A DNA stretch of 64,000 nucleotides from the NCBI GenBank assembly GCA_963785765.1, contig CAWAWM010000002.1:434001-498000 (forward strand), written 5' to 3'. Shown here in pieces: positions 26,794-35,065 of this stretch. The DNA is from DATBGO01 sp963785765 (GTDB taxonomy: Bacteria; Actinomycetota; Actinomycetes; Streptosporangiales; Streptosporangiaceae). Both the position numbers and the translations under genes were made by a program. The stretch's first letter is position 1, and the number at the start of each line of letters is the position of its first letter. The notes beneath the pieces were generated by a model. It was not told where the DNA came from. It saw nothing but the letters and a program-made list of their open reading frames with translations, and made no database searches.

Positions 26794-28212
26794 ATGAGCA
26801 GGATGTCGCCGGGGGTGCTTGCCCCGCCACACGAGATACTGACGCCCGAAGAATGGCACAGCCGCGGCCGGGGACGACGGCGGGCAGCCAGCCGGTCGGG
26901 TCACGCCACCTGGGAGCCGCCCGCCGAGCGGCCCGACCCAGTGACCATCCTGGAGGAGCAGGCCAAGTCGCGGGTCCCCGACTTGGTCGCGATCAGGCAC
27001 GGGCGGATGATGGCCTCGCAGTTCGCTTACTTCCGCGGCGCGGCGGCCCCGATGGCCTGGGATCTCGCCCACACCCCGACGAGCGACATCAGGGTCCAGT
27101 GCTGCGGCGACGCGCACCTGCTGAACTTCGGCATGTACGCGGCACCGGACCGGCGGCTCGTCTTTGACGTGAATGACTTCGACGAGACGCTGCCGGGGCC
27201 GTTCGAATGGGACGTCAAGCGGCTGGCCGCGAGCTTCGCCGTGGCCGCCCGTGACAATGGGCTCCGAGAGCACGCAGGGCGAGCGGCGGCGGAGCAGTGC
27301 GCGCACAGTTATCGCACCGAGATGGCCAAGTTCGCGACCATGCGATTCCTGGACGTCTGGTACTCGCGGATCGACATCGAGGAGGTCACCAGGCTGTTCG
27401 ACGCGGTCCAGCCGCGGAAGGCGGTCCGCAGGCGCCGCAGGGACATCAAGAAGGCGCGCAGCAGCACCAGCAGGAAGGCCCTGATGAAGCTGTGTGACCA
27501 GGTCGACGGCGACTACCGGGTCCGGGTCGCGCCACCGGTCATCGTCAGGTACCCGGTGCATGACAATCCGGGCATCCTGGACGAGCTGCGCGCGGCGGTC
27601 TCGCTGTACAAGGAGACGCTGCAGTCCGACCGGTGGGAAGTGCTGCGCCGTTACTATTTCGGCGACTTCGCCCGCAAGGTGGTGGGCGTCGGGTCGGTCG
27701 GCACCGAGGCCTTCGTCGTGCTGCTGATGGGTGACCGCGCGGACGAGCCGTTGTTCTTGCAGCTCAAGGAGGCGCAGGAGTCCGTACTCGCGCCATACGC
27801 CGGGCCTAGCGAGTATCAGCACCAGGGCGAGCGGGTGGTGCGGGGGCAGCGGCTCACGCAGGCGGCGGCCGACCCGTTCCTGGGCTGGACCAAGGGCATC
27901 GCCGCCGACCAGGTGGCTACCCGGGACTACTACGTGCGCCAGCTGCGCGATATGAAGGGCAGCATGAACGTGCCCGCCATGGACGCGGGGCAGCTGTCTT
28001 ACTACGCCCGGCTGTGTGGCTGGGCGCTGTCCCGCGCGCACGCCCGGACCTGCCGGGCGGCGATGATCGCCGGTTATCTCGGAGACTCCGACACCTTCGA
28101 CCGGGCGATCGGCGAGTTCGCCATCTCCTACGCTGACCAGAACGAGCTGGACTACCGGCGCCTCGTAGACGCGGTGTCGTCGGGCCGGCTCGAGGCGATC
28201 GTCGGCCTCTAG
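26794..28212 (+). CDS. DUF2252 family protein
   Basis: Protein of 472 residues, function unknown, with a kinase-like fold proposed for the family. Typical DUF2252 features are FAYFRGAA, CGDAHLLNFGMYAAPDRRLVFDVNDFDET and WDVKRLAASF. A GGGGGG tract lies just before the ATG. Similarity to aminoglycoside-kinase-type GDxHxxN motifs suggests phosphotransfer, but this is inference. Starts 130 bases after the alditol oxidase gene on the same strand. Confidence 0.85.
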   Translation: MSRMSPGVLAPPHEILTPEEWHSRGRGRRRAASRSGHATWEPPAERPDPVTILEEQAKSRVPDLVAIRHGRMMASQFAYFRGAAAPMAWDLAHTPTSDIRVQCCGDAHLLNFGMYAAPDRRLVFDVNDFDETLPGPFEWDVKRLAASFAVAARDNGLREHAGRAAAEQCAHSYRTEMAKFATMRFLDVWYSRIDIEEVTRLFDAVQPRKAVRRRRRDIKKARSSTSRKALMKLCDQVDGDYRVRVAPPVIVRYPVHDNPGILDELRAAVSLYKETLQSDRWEVLRRYYFGDFARKVVGVGSVGTEAFVVLLMGDRADEPLFLQLKEAQESVLAPYAGPSEYQHQGERVVRGQRLTQAAADPFLGWTKGIAADQVATRDYYVRQLRDMKGSMNVPAMDAGQLSYYARLCGWALSRAHARTCRAAMIAGYLGDSDTFDRAIGEFAISYADQNELDYRRLVDAVSSGRLEAIVGL

Positions 28213-28275
28213 CGGGGCCGCGGCTGGTCACCGTGGCATCTGACGACACGACCTGCTCACCGGCGGAAGGCAACC

Positions 28276-28668
28276 ATGACGATCCAGGGACCGCCCACTT
28301 TGGGGACGGGGAAGATCTGCTATATCGAGATTCCAGCGACGAACATCGGCCGCTCAGCGAGCTTCTATGAGCAGGCGTTCGGCTGGAAGATCCGGCGGCG
28401 GGACGACGGATCGATCGCGTTCGATGACTCCGTCAGCGAGGTCAGCGGTACCTGGGTGACCGGGCCGCCGCCGTCATCCGAGCCGGGCTTGATGATCTAC
28501 ATCATGGTGGCCAGCGCAGCTGCGGCGGTCGCCGCCGTGGTGGCGGCAGGCGGCGAGATCGTGCAGCCCATCGACCCGGACGGGGCCGAGGTGGTGGCCA
28601 GGTTCCGCGATCCGGGCGGCAACGTTCTCGGGATCTATCAGCAGCCTGGGCTGGCCGAGACCGAATAG
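28276..28668 (+). CDS. VOC-family (glyoxalase/bleomycin-resistance fold) protein
   Basis: Protein of 130 residues with the two-module beta-alpha-beta-beta-beta VOC fold: KICYIEIPATNIGRSASFYEQAFGWKI and, in the second half, VVARFRDPGGNVLGIYQQ. Such proteins act as small metal-dependent lyases/dioxygenases or bind and sequester antibiotics; the specific role is not readable. ATG with GGAAGG upstream. Located between the DUF2252 and PPK2 genes. Confidence 0.85.
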   Translation: MTIQGPPTLGTGKICYIEIPATNIGRSASFYEQAFGWKIRRRDDGSIAFDDSVSEVSGTWVTGPPPSSEPGLMIYIMVASAAAAVAAVVAAGGEIVQPIDPDGAEVVARFRDPGGNVLGIYQQPGLAETE

Positions 28669-28759
28669 GGGGCAGCTCGGGCAGCTGCGCCGGGGCGACG
28701 GTGGGCGCCGATGGCCAGCTTCTTGCCTGCCACGGATGGCACGGGAAGGGACACCAGCG

Positions 28760-29719
28760 ATGGCCGACCGCAGAGCCAAGCAAGCCGCAGAGCTCATAAA
28801 GCCGCTCCGCGTCAAACCGGGCACGAAGGTGACCCTGGCCAAGGACTTCGATCCCGGCTATAAAGCCGGCTTCCTGCACAAGAATGAGGGCGCGCAACTG
28901 CTGCACCAGGGCACCGAGCTACTGCAGGAGTATCAGACCCGGCTGGCCGCCCAGGACAGCTACGGGCTGCTCGTGGTGCTGCAGGCGCTCGACGCTGGCG
29001 GCAAGGACGGCACCATCAGGCACGTGATGAGCGGGGTCAATCCCCAGGGTGTCATGGTGCACAGCTTCAAGGTCCCGTCCGCCGAGGAACTCAGCCGCGA
29101 CTTCCTGTGGCGGTACTCCCAGCACCTGCCGGCCCGGGGCGAAATCGGGATTTTCAACCGATCGCACTATGAGGAGGTACTGGTGGTCCGGGTCCACCCG
29201 GAGAACCTGGATCGCCAGCGGCTCCCGGCGGCCGCGAAGGGAAAGGGCGTCTGGCGCCGCCGCTACCGGGAGATCAACGACTGGGAATGTTACCTGAGCG
29301 ATAACGGCTTCCGCATCGTCAAGCTGTTCCTCAACCTGTCCAAGGAGGAACAGCGAATCCGGTTCATGAAGCGGCTTGACCTGCCCGAAAAGAACTGGAA
29401 GTTCTCGGCGAACGACATCAAGGAACGGCAGTACTGGGACGACTACCAGCAGGCATTCTCCGAGATGCTCAGCCAGACCAGCACGCCGTGGGCACCCTGG
29501 TACGTGATCCCGGCCGACCACAAGTGGTTCGCGAGAATCTGCGTGTCGTCAATCATCGCGAATGCCCTGATCGAGATCGACCCGCACTATCCGGAAGTGA
29601 GCCCGGACGCCCAGCGTGAACTGGCTGCGGCGCGGAAGGTGCTGGAAGCCGAGGCCCCTGAGGGTGCCCCGGACGACCCGTTCGCGGCCAAGCACGGGCA
29701 CGCCAAGCACGGGCACTGA
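28760..29719 (+). CDS. Polyphosphate kinase 2 family protein
   Basis: Cytosolic PPK2 of 319 residues that transfers phosphate between polyphosphate and nucleoside phosphates. The family Walker A DAGGKDGTIRHV, the lid and catalytic FNRSHYEEVLVVRVHPE, and WECYLSDNG...KLFLNLSKEEQ are all present. ATG at 28760 has GGAAGGGA upstream; an upstream in-frame GTG at 28736 is less likely. The C-terminus ends in a tandem AKHGHAKHGH, possibly a metal-binding extension. Subclass (ADP- or AMP-preferring) cannot be assigned from sequence alone. Confidence 0.9.
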   Translation: MADRRAKQAAELIKPLRVKPGTKVTLAKDFDPGYKAGFLHKNEGAQLLHQGTELLQEYQTRLAAQDSYGLLVVLQALDAGGKDGTIRHVMSGVNPQGVMVHSFKVPSAEELSRDFLWRYSQHLPARGEIGIFNRSHYEEVLVVRVHPENLDRQRLPAAAKGKGVWRRRYREINDWECYLSDNGFRIVKLFLNLSKEEQRIRFMKRLDLPEKNWKFSANDIKERQYWDDYQQAFSEMLSQTSTPWAPWYVIPADHKWFARICVSSIIANALIEIDPHYPEVSPDAQRELAAARKVLEAEAPEGAPDDPFAAKHGHAKHGH

Positions 29720-29878
29720 CCGCCCGTCTCGTCAGCGGGCCTCGCGCGGGCCACCGGGCCGCCGATGGCCGCGTCCGGGGATTGCGGTTATGATCGTGTT
29801 GCCGACGTATGCCAGCTGAGCTGGTAACCGAGAAGAGGCAGGTGGGCACGCCAAGCGGGTCGGGGCGGGCGAAGCCGT

Positions 29879-30847
29879 ATGGTTAGTACTGGTGATGAGA
29901 CGATGCGTGTAACGCAGGCGGCGCCAGGGCGCGCCGTCAGCGGCTACCGCCATGAGGCGTTCCTGTACTCGGGCATGGCCGAGTTCCTGGCGGGGACGAC
30001 GTCATTCATCCGCCGCGCGGTGCAGGCCGGCGACCCGGTGCTCGTCATCGTGAGCGCTCCGAAGATCGAGCTCATCCAGCGCGAGCTGGGCGCCGATGCC
30101 GACCAGGTGGACTTCAGCGACATGGCCCGCCTGGGCAACCCGGCGCGGATCATCGCCGCGTGGCGGGAATTCGTCGAAAAGCACACCGGAGCCAGCCAGC
30201 TGTGGGGCATCGGAGAGCCGATATACCCGGAGCGGTCCCCGGCCGAGGTAGCCGAGTGCCAGCTTCATGAGGCGCTCCTCAACGTCGCGTTTGACGCCGA
30301 TACGCCGTTCTCGCTGCTGTGCCCCTACGATCTTGAGGCGCTGCCCGGCGATGTGATCGACGAGGCGCTGCGGACCCATCCCTTTGTAGTCGGCACGACC
30401 CGGCAGGCCGCAAGCGCCTTCCAGCCCCTTGACGTCGCCGGGCCGTTCGCCCGTCCGCTGTCGGCCCGCCCGGCCGATGCGGCCCACATGCCCTTCGAGA
30501 CCGGCGACCTGGGACGGCTCAGGTCCTTCCTGACCGGGCAGGCCACGCTGGCCGGGCTGGACGAGGAGCCGACCGCCGCGCTGGTGATGGCGCTCAACGA
30601 GATCGCCACCAACAGCCTCCGGCACGGTGGCGGGCACGGCGAAATGTACATCTGGCGCGACCACGGCTCCCTGGTGTGTGAGGTCTCCGACCAGGGCCAC
30701 ATCACATCACCGCTGGTCGGGCGGCTTCGGCCGACTCTTGACCACGGGTTCGGAGCTGGCCTCTGGCTCGCCAACCAGCTGTGTGATCTCGTTCAGATTC
30801 ACTCGTCGGCCAACGGCACGGCGATCCGGGTCTACAAGCATCTCTGA
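29879..30847 (+). CDS. MEDS-domain sensor with HATPase_c (anti-sigma/regulatory kinase-like)
   Basis: Soluble regulator of 322 residues. Residues 20-190 form a MEDS/DcmR-type sensory domain (HEAFLYSGMAEFLAGTTSFIRRA, PILLCPYD-like middle section). Residues 205-322 form a GHKL ATPase domain with N-box MALNEIATNSLRHGGG, VSDQG and GFGAGLWLANQLCD. There is no histidine-phosphotransfer domain, so it is more like an anti-sigma factor/serine kinase of the RsbW type than a true sensor histidine kinase. Start may instead be ATG at 29903. Signal unknown. Confidence 0.82.
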   Translation: MVSTGDETMRVTQAAPGRAVSGYRHEAFLYSGMAEFLAGTTSFIRRAVQAGDPVLVIVSAPKIELIQRELGADADQVDFSDMARLGNPARIIAAWREFVEKHTGASQLWGIGEPIYPERSPAEVAECQLHEALLNVAFDADTPFSLLCPYDLEALPGDVIDEALRTHPFVVGTTRQAASAFQPLDVAGPFARPLSARPADAAHMPFETGDLGRLRSFLTGQATLAGLDEEPTAALVMALNEIATNSLRHGGGHGEMYIWRDHGSLVCEVSDQGHITSPLVGRLRPTLDHGFGAGLWLANQLCDLVQIHSSANGTAIRVYKHL

Positions 30848-31041
30848 CCTCCATCGCGCCTCCATCAGGCCGCCATCACAGCTCCACGGCACCGGCCTGA
30901 TCGCAGGCACTTCCGCACGGTCTGCATGAAATGCCCGCTCGCGGTTAGCTCCTTAGCAGGCAGGGCGCGGCGGCCAGCGCTGGCGCGGCGCGGACAGGTC
31001 GCAAGAGCGCGGCCGCCCTGAGACGAGCCGGAGGAGGCCTG

Positions 31042-31491
31042 ATGGAACGCGACGTAGCGCCGGGTTCCGGTGACGGCCACCTGGATGTGGCGTTCGCCGA
31101 GACGAAGCTCACCGCCCTGGTCGAGAACTGGGAAAGCTCGCTAGAGGAACTGGACTGCTCCGTCCCGGCCGCCCAGCTGCGCGCGCTGCTCGTGGTTGCC
31201 CGCGAGGAAGGACTGAATGTCGGCCGGCTGGCCAGGGTGCTGGGCGCGTCCCCGTCGGCGACCCGCCGGCTGTGCGACCGGATGGCAGCCGGCGGCCTGC
31301 TGGCCGGCGACCCGGCGCCGGGCAGCAGGCGCGAGGCCGTGCTGTGCATCACCGAGTCCGGCCGCCAGCTGGCCGCGTGGGTCCGGGACCGGCGCCGCGA
31401 CGTGCTGCGCCGGGCGGTCCAGCCGATGAGCGCGGCGGGCCGCGCCGGCCTGGCTCGCGGGCTGCGGGAGCTTTCCACCGAAGGTGGTTAG
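31042..31491 (+). CDS. MarR-family transcriptional regulator
   Basis: Winged-helix DNA-binding protein of 149 residues. It shows the MarR-like core LLVVAREEGLNVGRLARVLGASPSATRRLCDRMAAGGLL followed by a wing segment (PGSRREAVLCITESGRQL). A GGAGGAGG ribosome site is 5 bases before the ATG. No operator was recognised near it. The regulated gene may be the adjacent acetyltransferase or the upstream ATPase-domain regulator. Confidence 0.82.
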   Translation: MERDVAPGSGDGHLDVAFAETKLTALVENWESSLEELDCSVPAAQLRALLVVAREEGLNVGRLARVLGASPSATRRLCDRMAAGGLLAGDPAPGSRREAVLCITESGRQLAAWVRDRRRDVLRRAVQPMSAAGRAGLARGLRELSTEGG

Positions 31492-31548
31492 CCTTCCGCA
31501 CCGGCCACCGCGCTCAGCTCGGGCCAGGCGGGTCGATACGATCAAGTG

Positions 31549-32106
31549 ATGCTCAGGCCTGACTACCCGATCAGGACGCCCAGGCTCGTTCTTCGTCCCT
31601 ACGCCTTCGACGACTTCGAGCGGCTGCACGACATCCAGTCGCGACCTGACGTCACCCGCTACCTGCTGTTCGACACCCGCGACCGGGACCAGGTCCGCAG
31701 GTCGCTGGAACAGAAGGTCGCGGCCCGCGTGCTGGACGACGAGGGCGGCAACCTGACTCTCGCCGTCGTCCTGCCGCATACCGGCGCGCTGATCGGAGAC
31801 GTCACCCTGTTCTGGCTGAGCCGGGCGAACCGGCAGGGCGAGATCGGCTACGTCTTCCATCCTGATCATGGCGGCCAGGGTTATGCCACCGAGGCGGCCC
31901 GGGTGATGCTGCGGCTGGGTTTCGAGGACCTCGGGCTGCACCGGATAATCGGCCGTCTGGACGCCCGTAACGCGTCATCCGCGCGGGTCCTGGAACGCCT
32001 GGGAATGCGGCGCGAAGCGCATTTCATCCACAACGAGATCCTCAAGGGCGAGTGGACTGATGAGATTGTCTACGCGATGCTCGAAGGCGAATGGCGAGCC
32101 CGCTGA
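31549..32106 (+). CDS. GNAT-family N-acetyltransferase (RimJ/RimL-like)
   Basis: Acetyltransferase of 185 residues with the RimJ-type start LRPDYPIRTPRLVLRPYAFDDFERL, the acetyl-CoA loop FHPDHGGQGYATEAARVML, and DARNASSARVLERLGMRREAHF. Target unknown (protein N-termini or small molecules). ATG at 31549 lies 6 bases after a TACGAT -10-like hexamer and lacks a ribosome site, consistent with a leaderless mRNA; GTG at 31546 is an alternative. Confidence 0.85.
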   Translation: MLRPDYPIRTPRLVLRPYAFDDFERLHDIQSRPDVTRYLLFDTRDRDQVRRSLEQKVAARVLDDEGGNLTLAVVLPHTGALIGDVTLFWLSRANRQGEIGYVFHPDHGGQGYATEAARVMLRLGFEDLGLHRIIGRLDARNASSARVLERLGMRREAHFIHNEILKGEWTDEIVYAMLEGEWRAR

Positions 32107-32205
32107 CTCCTGGTCCACGCGGTCAAAACCGCCGCGCGCGTGACGCCTATCCGCGCCCTTCACGGCGCAGTACCGTTGTGCTACATCTCGCCACAGGAGG
32201 CCGAC

Positions 32206-32478
32206 GTGGGTTATGCGCTGACGGCCGTCGTTGTCCTGGCGCTAGCCTTGACGGCCGCGGGCGCCATGCACGTGCGTGCCGAACTGCGCTCCGTCCCCCG
32301 GCCGTCCCGGGTGGTAGTCCGCAGGGTCGTGCGGCGAGTGCCGAGGGTCACGCCTGGTGATCTCTGCGTGTGCGGTGGCACGGTGGGCAGAACGTCAAAC
32401 GAGGCCGGTGACTTCCTGGGCTGTACGGGATGCAGCCGCTCGTGGACCGGGGACGGCCGCCGGATCAGCAGGCGGTGA
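32206..32478 (+). CDS. Small membrane protein with C-terminal zinc ribbon
   Basis: Protein of 90 residues: an N-terminal membrane helix (YALTAVVVLALALTAAGAM), a basic linker (VVVRRVVRRVPR), and a C4 zinc ribbon (CVCGGTVGRTSNEAGDFLGCTGC) resembling topoisomerase-type zinc ribbons. GTG at 32206 is chosen because AGGAGG lies 5 bases upstream. The final 84 bases overlap antisense with the 3' end of the ThrRS gene. No specific family recognised. Confidence 0.65.
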   Translation: MGYALTAVVVLALALTAAGAMHVRAELRSVPRPSRVVVRRVVRRVPRVTPGDLCVCGGTVGRTSNEAGDFLGCTGCSRSWTGDGRRISRR

Positions 32479-33708
32479 CGAGCTCAGCGAGGACAAAGCT
32501 GGCCTGACCGACGCCGGATCGGCGGCCGCCGCCAGGATGTGATTGGCTGCGTTCCTGGCTGGGATGGGATCGAGAACCAGCCCAGTGCGGTGGCGCAGGG
32601 AAACGGTGCCGGTGCCGGCCTCCCGGGCGCCGACGATAGCGTGCCAGGGTACAAGGCGGTGGTTTCTGATCCGGGCGCCCAGGGTGCCGCGACCGGCTTC
32701 GGATATTTCGGCCCGCAGCCCGGCATTGATCAAGCGGCGCAGCAGCGACGCCGCCGCGGGCAGCTGCCGGGCGGTCACGGGAAGTACCACGACCTGGACG
32801 GGCGCCATCCAGGCCGGGAAAGCCCCGGCGTGCACCTCGGTGAGATGGGCGACCAGCCGCTCGAGGCTGCCGACGATGCTGCGGTGAATCATGACCGGTC
32901 GTTGCAGGCTCTGGTCTGCGGCGACATAGGAAAGGTCAAACTGCGCGGGCTGATAAAAGTCGAGCTGGACGGTCGACAGGGTCGACTCCCGGCCTGCCTG
33001 GTCCATGATCTGGACGTCGACCTTGGGCCCGTAGAAGGCGCCCTCACCAGCGGCTGACTCGTAACGCAGGTCCCGCTGGCTGAGCACTTCAGCCAGGGCT
33101 CGCTCGCTCCGGTCCCACATCTTGCTGTCGGCGACGTACTTGCTGGTGTCTCCGCGCAGTGAGAGGCGGTAATGATGGGCAGTGATCCCCAGCGCGCCAT
33201 AAGCACGGTCGATCATGTCGAGGATGGCGCCCACCTCGCCGGCTACATCCGCTGGCGGACAGAAGACGTGTGCATCGTTCAGTTGCATGGCTCGTACGCG
33301 GGTCAGCCCGCCCAGCACGCCGGACTGCTCTTCCCTGAACTGACCGCCGAGTTCAGCCAGACGCAACGGCAGCTCGCGGTGGCTGCGCTGGCGGGACCGG
33401 TAGATCAGCGCATGATGCGGGCAGAGGCTGGGCCGCAACACGAGCTGCTCACTTCCCGCGCTCATGGGCGGGAACATGTCCTCGCGGTAGTGATCCCAGT
33501 GGCCGGAAATCTCATACAGCTCCCGCTTACCCAGGACCGGTGAGTAGACGTGCTGATATCCGGCGCGCCGCTCGACCTCGCGGACAAATTCCTCGATGGC
33601 GTGCCTGATGGCCGCGCCAGCCGGCAGCCAGTACGGCAATCCCGCGCCGATCAGCGGGTCAGAGTCGAACAGCCCGAGCTCGCGGCCCAGCTGACGATGG
33701 TCGTTCAT
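32395..33708 (-). CDS. Threonyl-tRNA synthetase paralogue without TGS and editing domains
   Basis: Class II synthetase of 437 residues that should charge tRNA-Thr. It begins directly at the catalytic domain (MNDHRQLGRELGLFDSDPLIGAGLPYWLPAGAAIR), so the roughly 240-residue N-terminal TGS and second additional (editing) domains of housekeeping ThrRS are absent. All three zinc ligands are retained (C in PSLCPHH, H in NDAHVFC, H in MIHRSIVG), as are motif 2 (REEQSGVLGGLTRVR) and motif 3 (GSLERL). The anticodon-binding domain follows, then a disordered Ser/Pro/Ala tail that runs antisense into the neighbouring gene. ATG at 33708 has AGGAG about 8 bases upstream. Probably a stress-induced or self-resistance isoform; expression appears attenuated by the leader listed separately. 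Confidence 0.9.
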   Translation of the reverse strand: MNDHRQLGRELGLFDSDPLIGAGLPYWLPAGAAIRHAIEEFVREVERRAGYQHVYSPVLGKRELYEISGHWDHYREDMFPPMSAGSEQLVLRPSLCPHHALIYRSRQRSHRELPLRLAELGGQFREEQSGVLGGLTRVRAMQLNDAHVFCPPADVAGEVGAILDMIDRAYGALGITAHHYRLSLRGDTSKYVADSKMWDRSERALAEVLSQRDLRYESAAGEGAFYGPKVDVQIMDQAGRESTLSTVQLDFYQPAQFDLSYVAADQSLQRPVMIHRSIVGSLERLVAHLTEVHAGAFPAWMAPVQVVVLPVTARQLPAAASLLRRLINAGLRAEISEAGRGTLGARIRNHRLVPWHAIVGAREAGTGTVSLRHRTGLVLDPIPARNAANHILAAAADPASVRPALSSLSSSPPADPAAVPGPRAAASRTAQEVTGLV

Positions 33709-33746
33709 CACGCTCTCCTGCTGCTGAGGGGTGAACGACCGACGAC

Positions 33747-33773
33747 AAAGCCCCGGGGCATCCACCCCGGGGC
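33747..33773 (-). terminator. Attenuator terminator hairpin upstream of ThrRS
   Basis: On the minus strand GCCCCGGGG (33773-33765), a 6-base loop and CCCCGGGGC (33758-33750) form a perfect 9-bp GC stem, followed by TTTG. It lies 19 bases after the leader-peptide stop and about 40 bases before the ThrRS start codon, exactly where an attenuator terminator belongs. The T-run is short. Confidence 0.72.
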
Positions 33774-33792
33774 CTGGCTGGCAGCACAGCCG

Positions 33793-33843
33793 TCAATCCG
33801 CCGGGACAGTCTCCGGCGTCGTCGTGACAGCAGCCAGCTTCAT
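33793..33843 (-). CDS. Threonine-rich leader peptide of ThrRS attenuator
   Basis: A 16-codon reading frame encodes MKLAAVTTTPETVPAD and stops with TGA. Four of 16 residues are Thr, with three consecutive ACG codons at positions 7-9. It precedes the terminator hairpin and the ThrRS gene on the same strand. When charged tRNA-Thr is scarce a ribosome would stall at the ACG run. The segment UCCCGG just after the Thr codons can pair with the CCGGG of the terminator's 5' arm, a possible antiterminator. The start has no Shine-Dalgarno; a TACGCT hexamer 6 bases upstream suggests a leaderless transcript beginning at the ATG. No T-box specifier or AGGGTGG-type element is visible. Confidence 0.75.
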   Translation of the reverse strand: MKLAAVTTTPETVPAD

Positions 33844-34199
33844 ATCGCAAGCGTAAGCGACGAGAGTGCGATGGGCCGCCTGATTTTCGGGCTGCTGTCC
33901 GGCCCTCACCGCTGGGCCGGCCTGGTCCCGCCGTCCGGGGCCCGACGAGACCAGCAGCGGCCTATGTACCAGCCAGTTCGGTTCGCGGTGCCGTGCCGTG
34001 CCTTATGCCCTGCGCCGGCAGTTCCCGCCTTCAGCAGCTGATGTTGGGGTATTGGTCAGCCAGAACCATATTTTCGGGTTTCCCCGCGCCTGTAGCCCAT
34101 TCTCCAGTAGGTTCCCGGAGACAGGCGTTTTCCGCGCCACCTGACGTCGCCTGGCGTCAGCTCGCCGGGTAAACGCGGAGCCTCGCGGTTAGGAGCGTG
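33844..34199. other. Intergenic region between ThrRS leader and transglycosylase-like gene
   Basis: About 350 bases without a convincing gene. A hairpin CTGACG-N8-CGTCAG sits at 34141-34160, 40 bases before the next start. I looked for features of the c-di-AMP (ydaO-type) riboswitch that often precedes secreted wall hydrolases and did not find them. Confidence 0.4.
33850..33855 (-). promoter_or_regulatory. -10-like hexamer for the ThrRS leader transcript
   Basis: TACGCT on the minus strand fits the actinobacterial TANNNT -10 pattern. Six bases separate it from the leader-peptide ATG, so transcription would start at or next to the A of ATG. No clear -35 hexamer is seen. Confidence 0.45.
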
Positions 34200-34841
34200 A
34201 TGCCCGAAGCAGCCCGTCATGCCAAGCTGAAATCACCCGCCAGCAGATTCCGGGCACCAGTCATGGCCGCGGCAGCGCTAACCGGCGTCGCTGCGGCTTT
34301 CGTGTTCCTGCACGGCGGATCCGCAGCCGCTAAGCCGTCTCGTCCGGTAATCCCGGCGACGAAGATCGTCTCAACCTTCACCGACTACCAGGAGACCGCC
34401 GAGGTTCACCGCGACGCCGCCGCCCTCTGGATCCGAACGGTCCGGCGGACTGCACGGCGCAAGCAACTCGCCGCGATCGCCGCCGCCCGGCTTGCTCGGC
34501 AGCAGGCCGCTCAACAGCAGGCCGCTCAGCAGCAGGCCCAGCAGGCAGCAGCGCAGCCGCAGCCGAGCCCCACCCAGGCTTCAGCGCCACCCAGCAGCGG
34601 CGGAGACGCAGCCAACTCACCGCTCGGGGTCTGCATTCGCAACGCCGAAGAGGGCGGCAGCTACGCCTGGGGTCCAGGTAACGGCGGCGGGGCCTACCAG
34701 TTCCAGCTCGGCACCTGGGAAACCTACGGCGGCGCGGCCAGCGAGTACGGCGTGGCCGGCCCCGGTTACCAGGATCAGATCTTCGACAACGCGATCGCCG
34801 CAGGCGGCGCCTCGAACTGGACGGATTACGACGGGTGCTGA
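34200..34841 (+). CDS. Secreted transglycosylase-like protein
   Basis: Secreted protein of 213 residues. An N-terminal signal or anchor helix (APVMAAAALTGVAAAFVFLHGG) is followed by an Ala/Gln coiled region (QQAAQQQAAQQQAQQAA), a Pro/Ser linker and a C-terminal domain of about 75 residues: CIRNAEEGGSYAWGPGNGGGAYQFQLGTWETYGG. That domain resembles the transglycosylase-like (Rpf-type) fold, with E in RNAEEGG a candidate catalytic acid. Two Cys residues may form a disulfide. ATG at 34200 has AGGAG 4 bases upstream. Probably acts on peptidoglycan outside the membrane. Confidence 0.75.
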   Translation: MPEAARHAKLKSPASRFRAPVMAAAALTGVAAAFVFLHGGSAAAKPSRPVIPATKIVSTFTDYQETAEVHRDAAALWIRTVRRTARRKQLAAIAAARLARQQAAQQQAAQQQAQQAAAQPQPSPTQASAPPSSGGDAANSPLGVCIRNAEEGGSYAWGPGNGGGAYQFQLGTWETYGGAASEYGVAGPGYQDQIFDNAIAAGGASNWTDYDGC

Positions 34842-35065
34842 GGTCCGTCACGCCGGAACCGTGACGACGGCTGGATGTCGCCGCCTAGATCGACTGAGCA
34901 TGAGACATCGCCCATGGCGTCGGGCGGCCCCGTCGGATTGCCGGACCTAGGTCCCTGGATCGCTCGACCTACGTCCCTGCCCGCCAATCCGCTGAGCCTT
35001 CACGCTCAGAACCATCGGCCTCGCTTTCCGGTGCCCGGAATCGGCCGGATGGAGATGACGCCACC

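Noticed and set aside
33709..33850. T-box riboswitch upstream of ThrRS
   Set aside because: No T-box sequence, no stem I with specifier loop, and the region is too short; the leader peptide plus hairpin explains it better.
34020..34199. c-di-AMP riboswitch upstream of the transglycosylase-like gene
   Set aside because: I looked for the conserved GGGGGAACC and CCCGAACCCGUCAGCUAACC-like blocks and did not find them; only a 6-bp hairpin is present.
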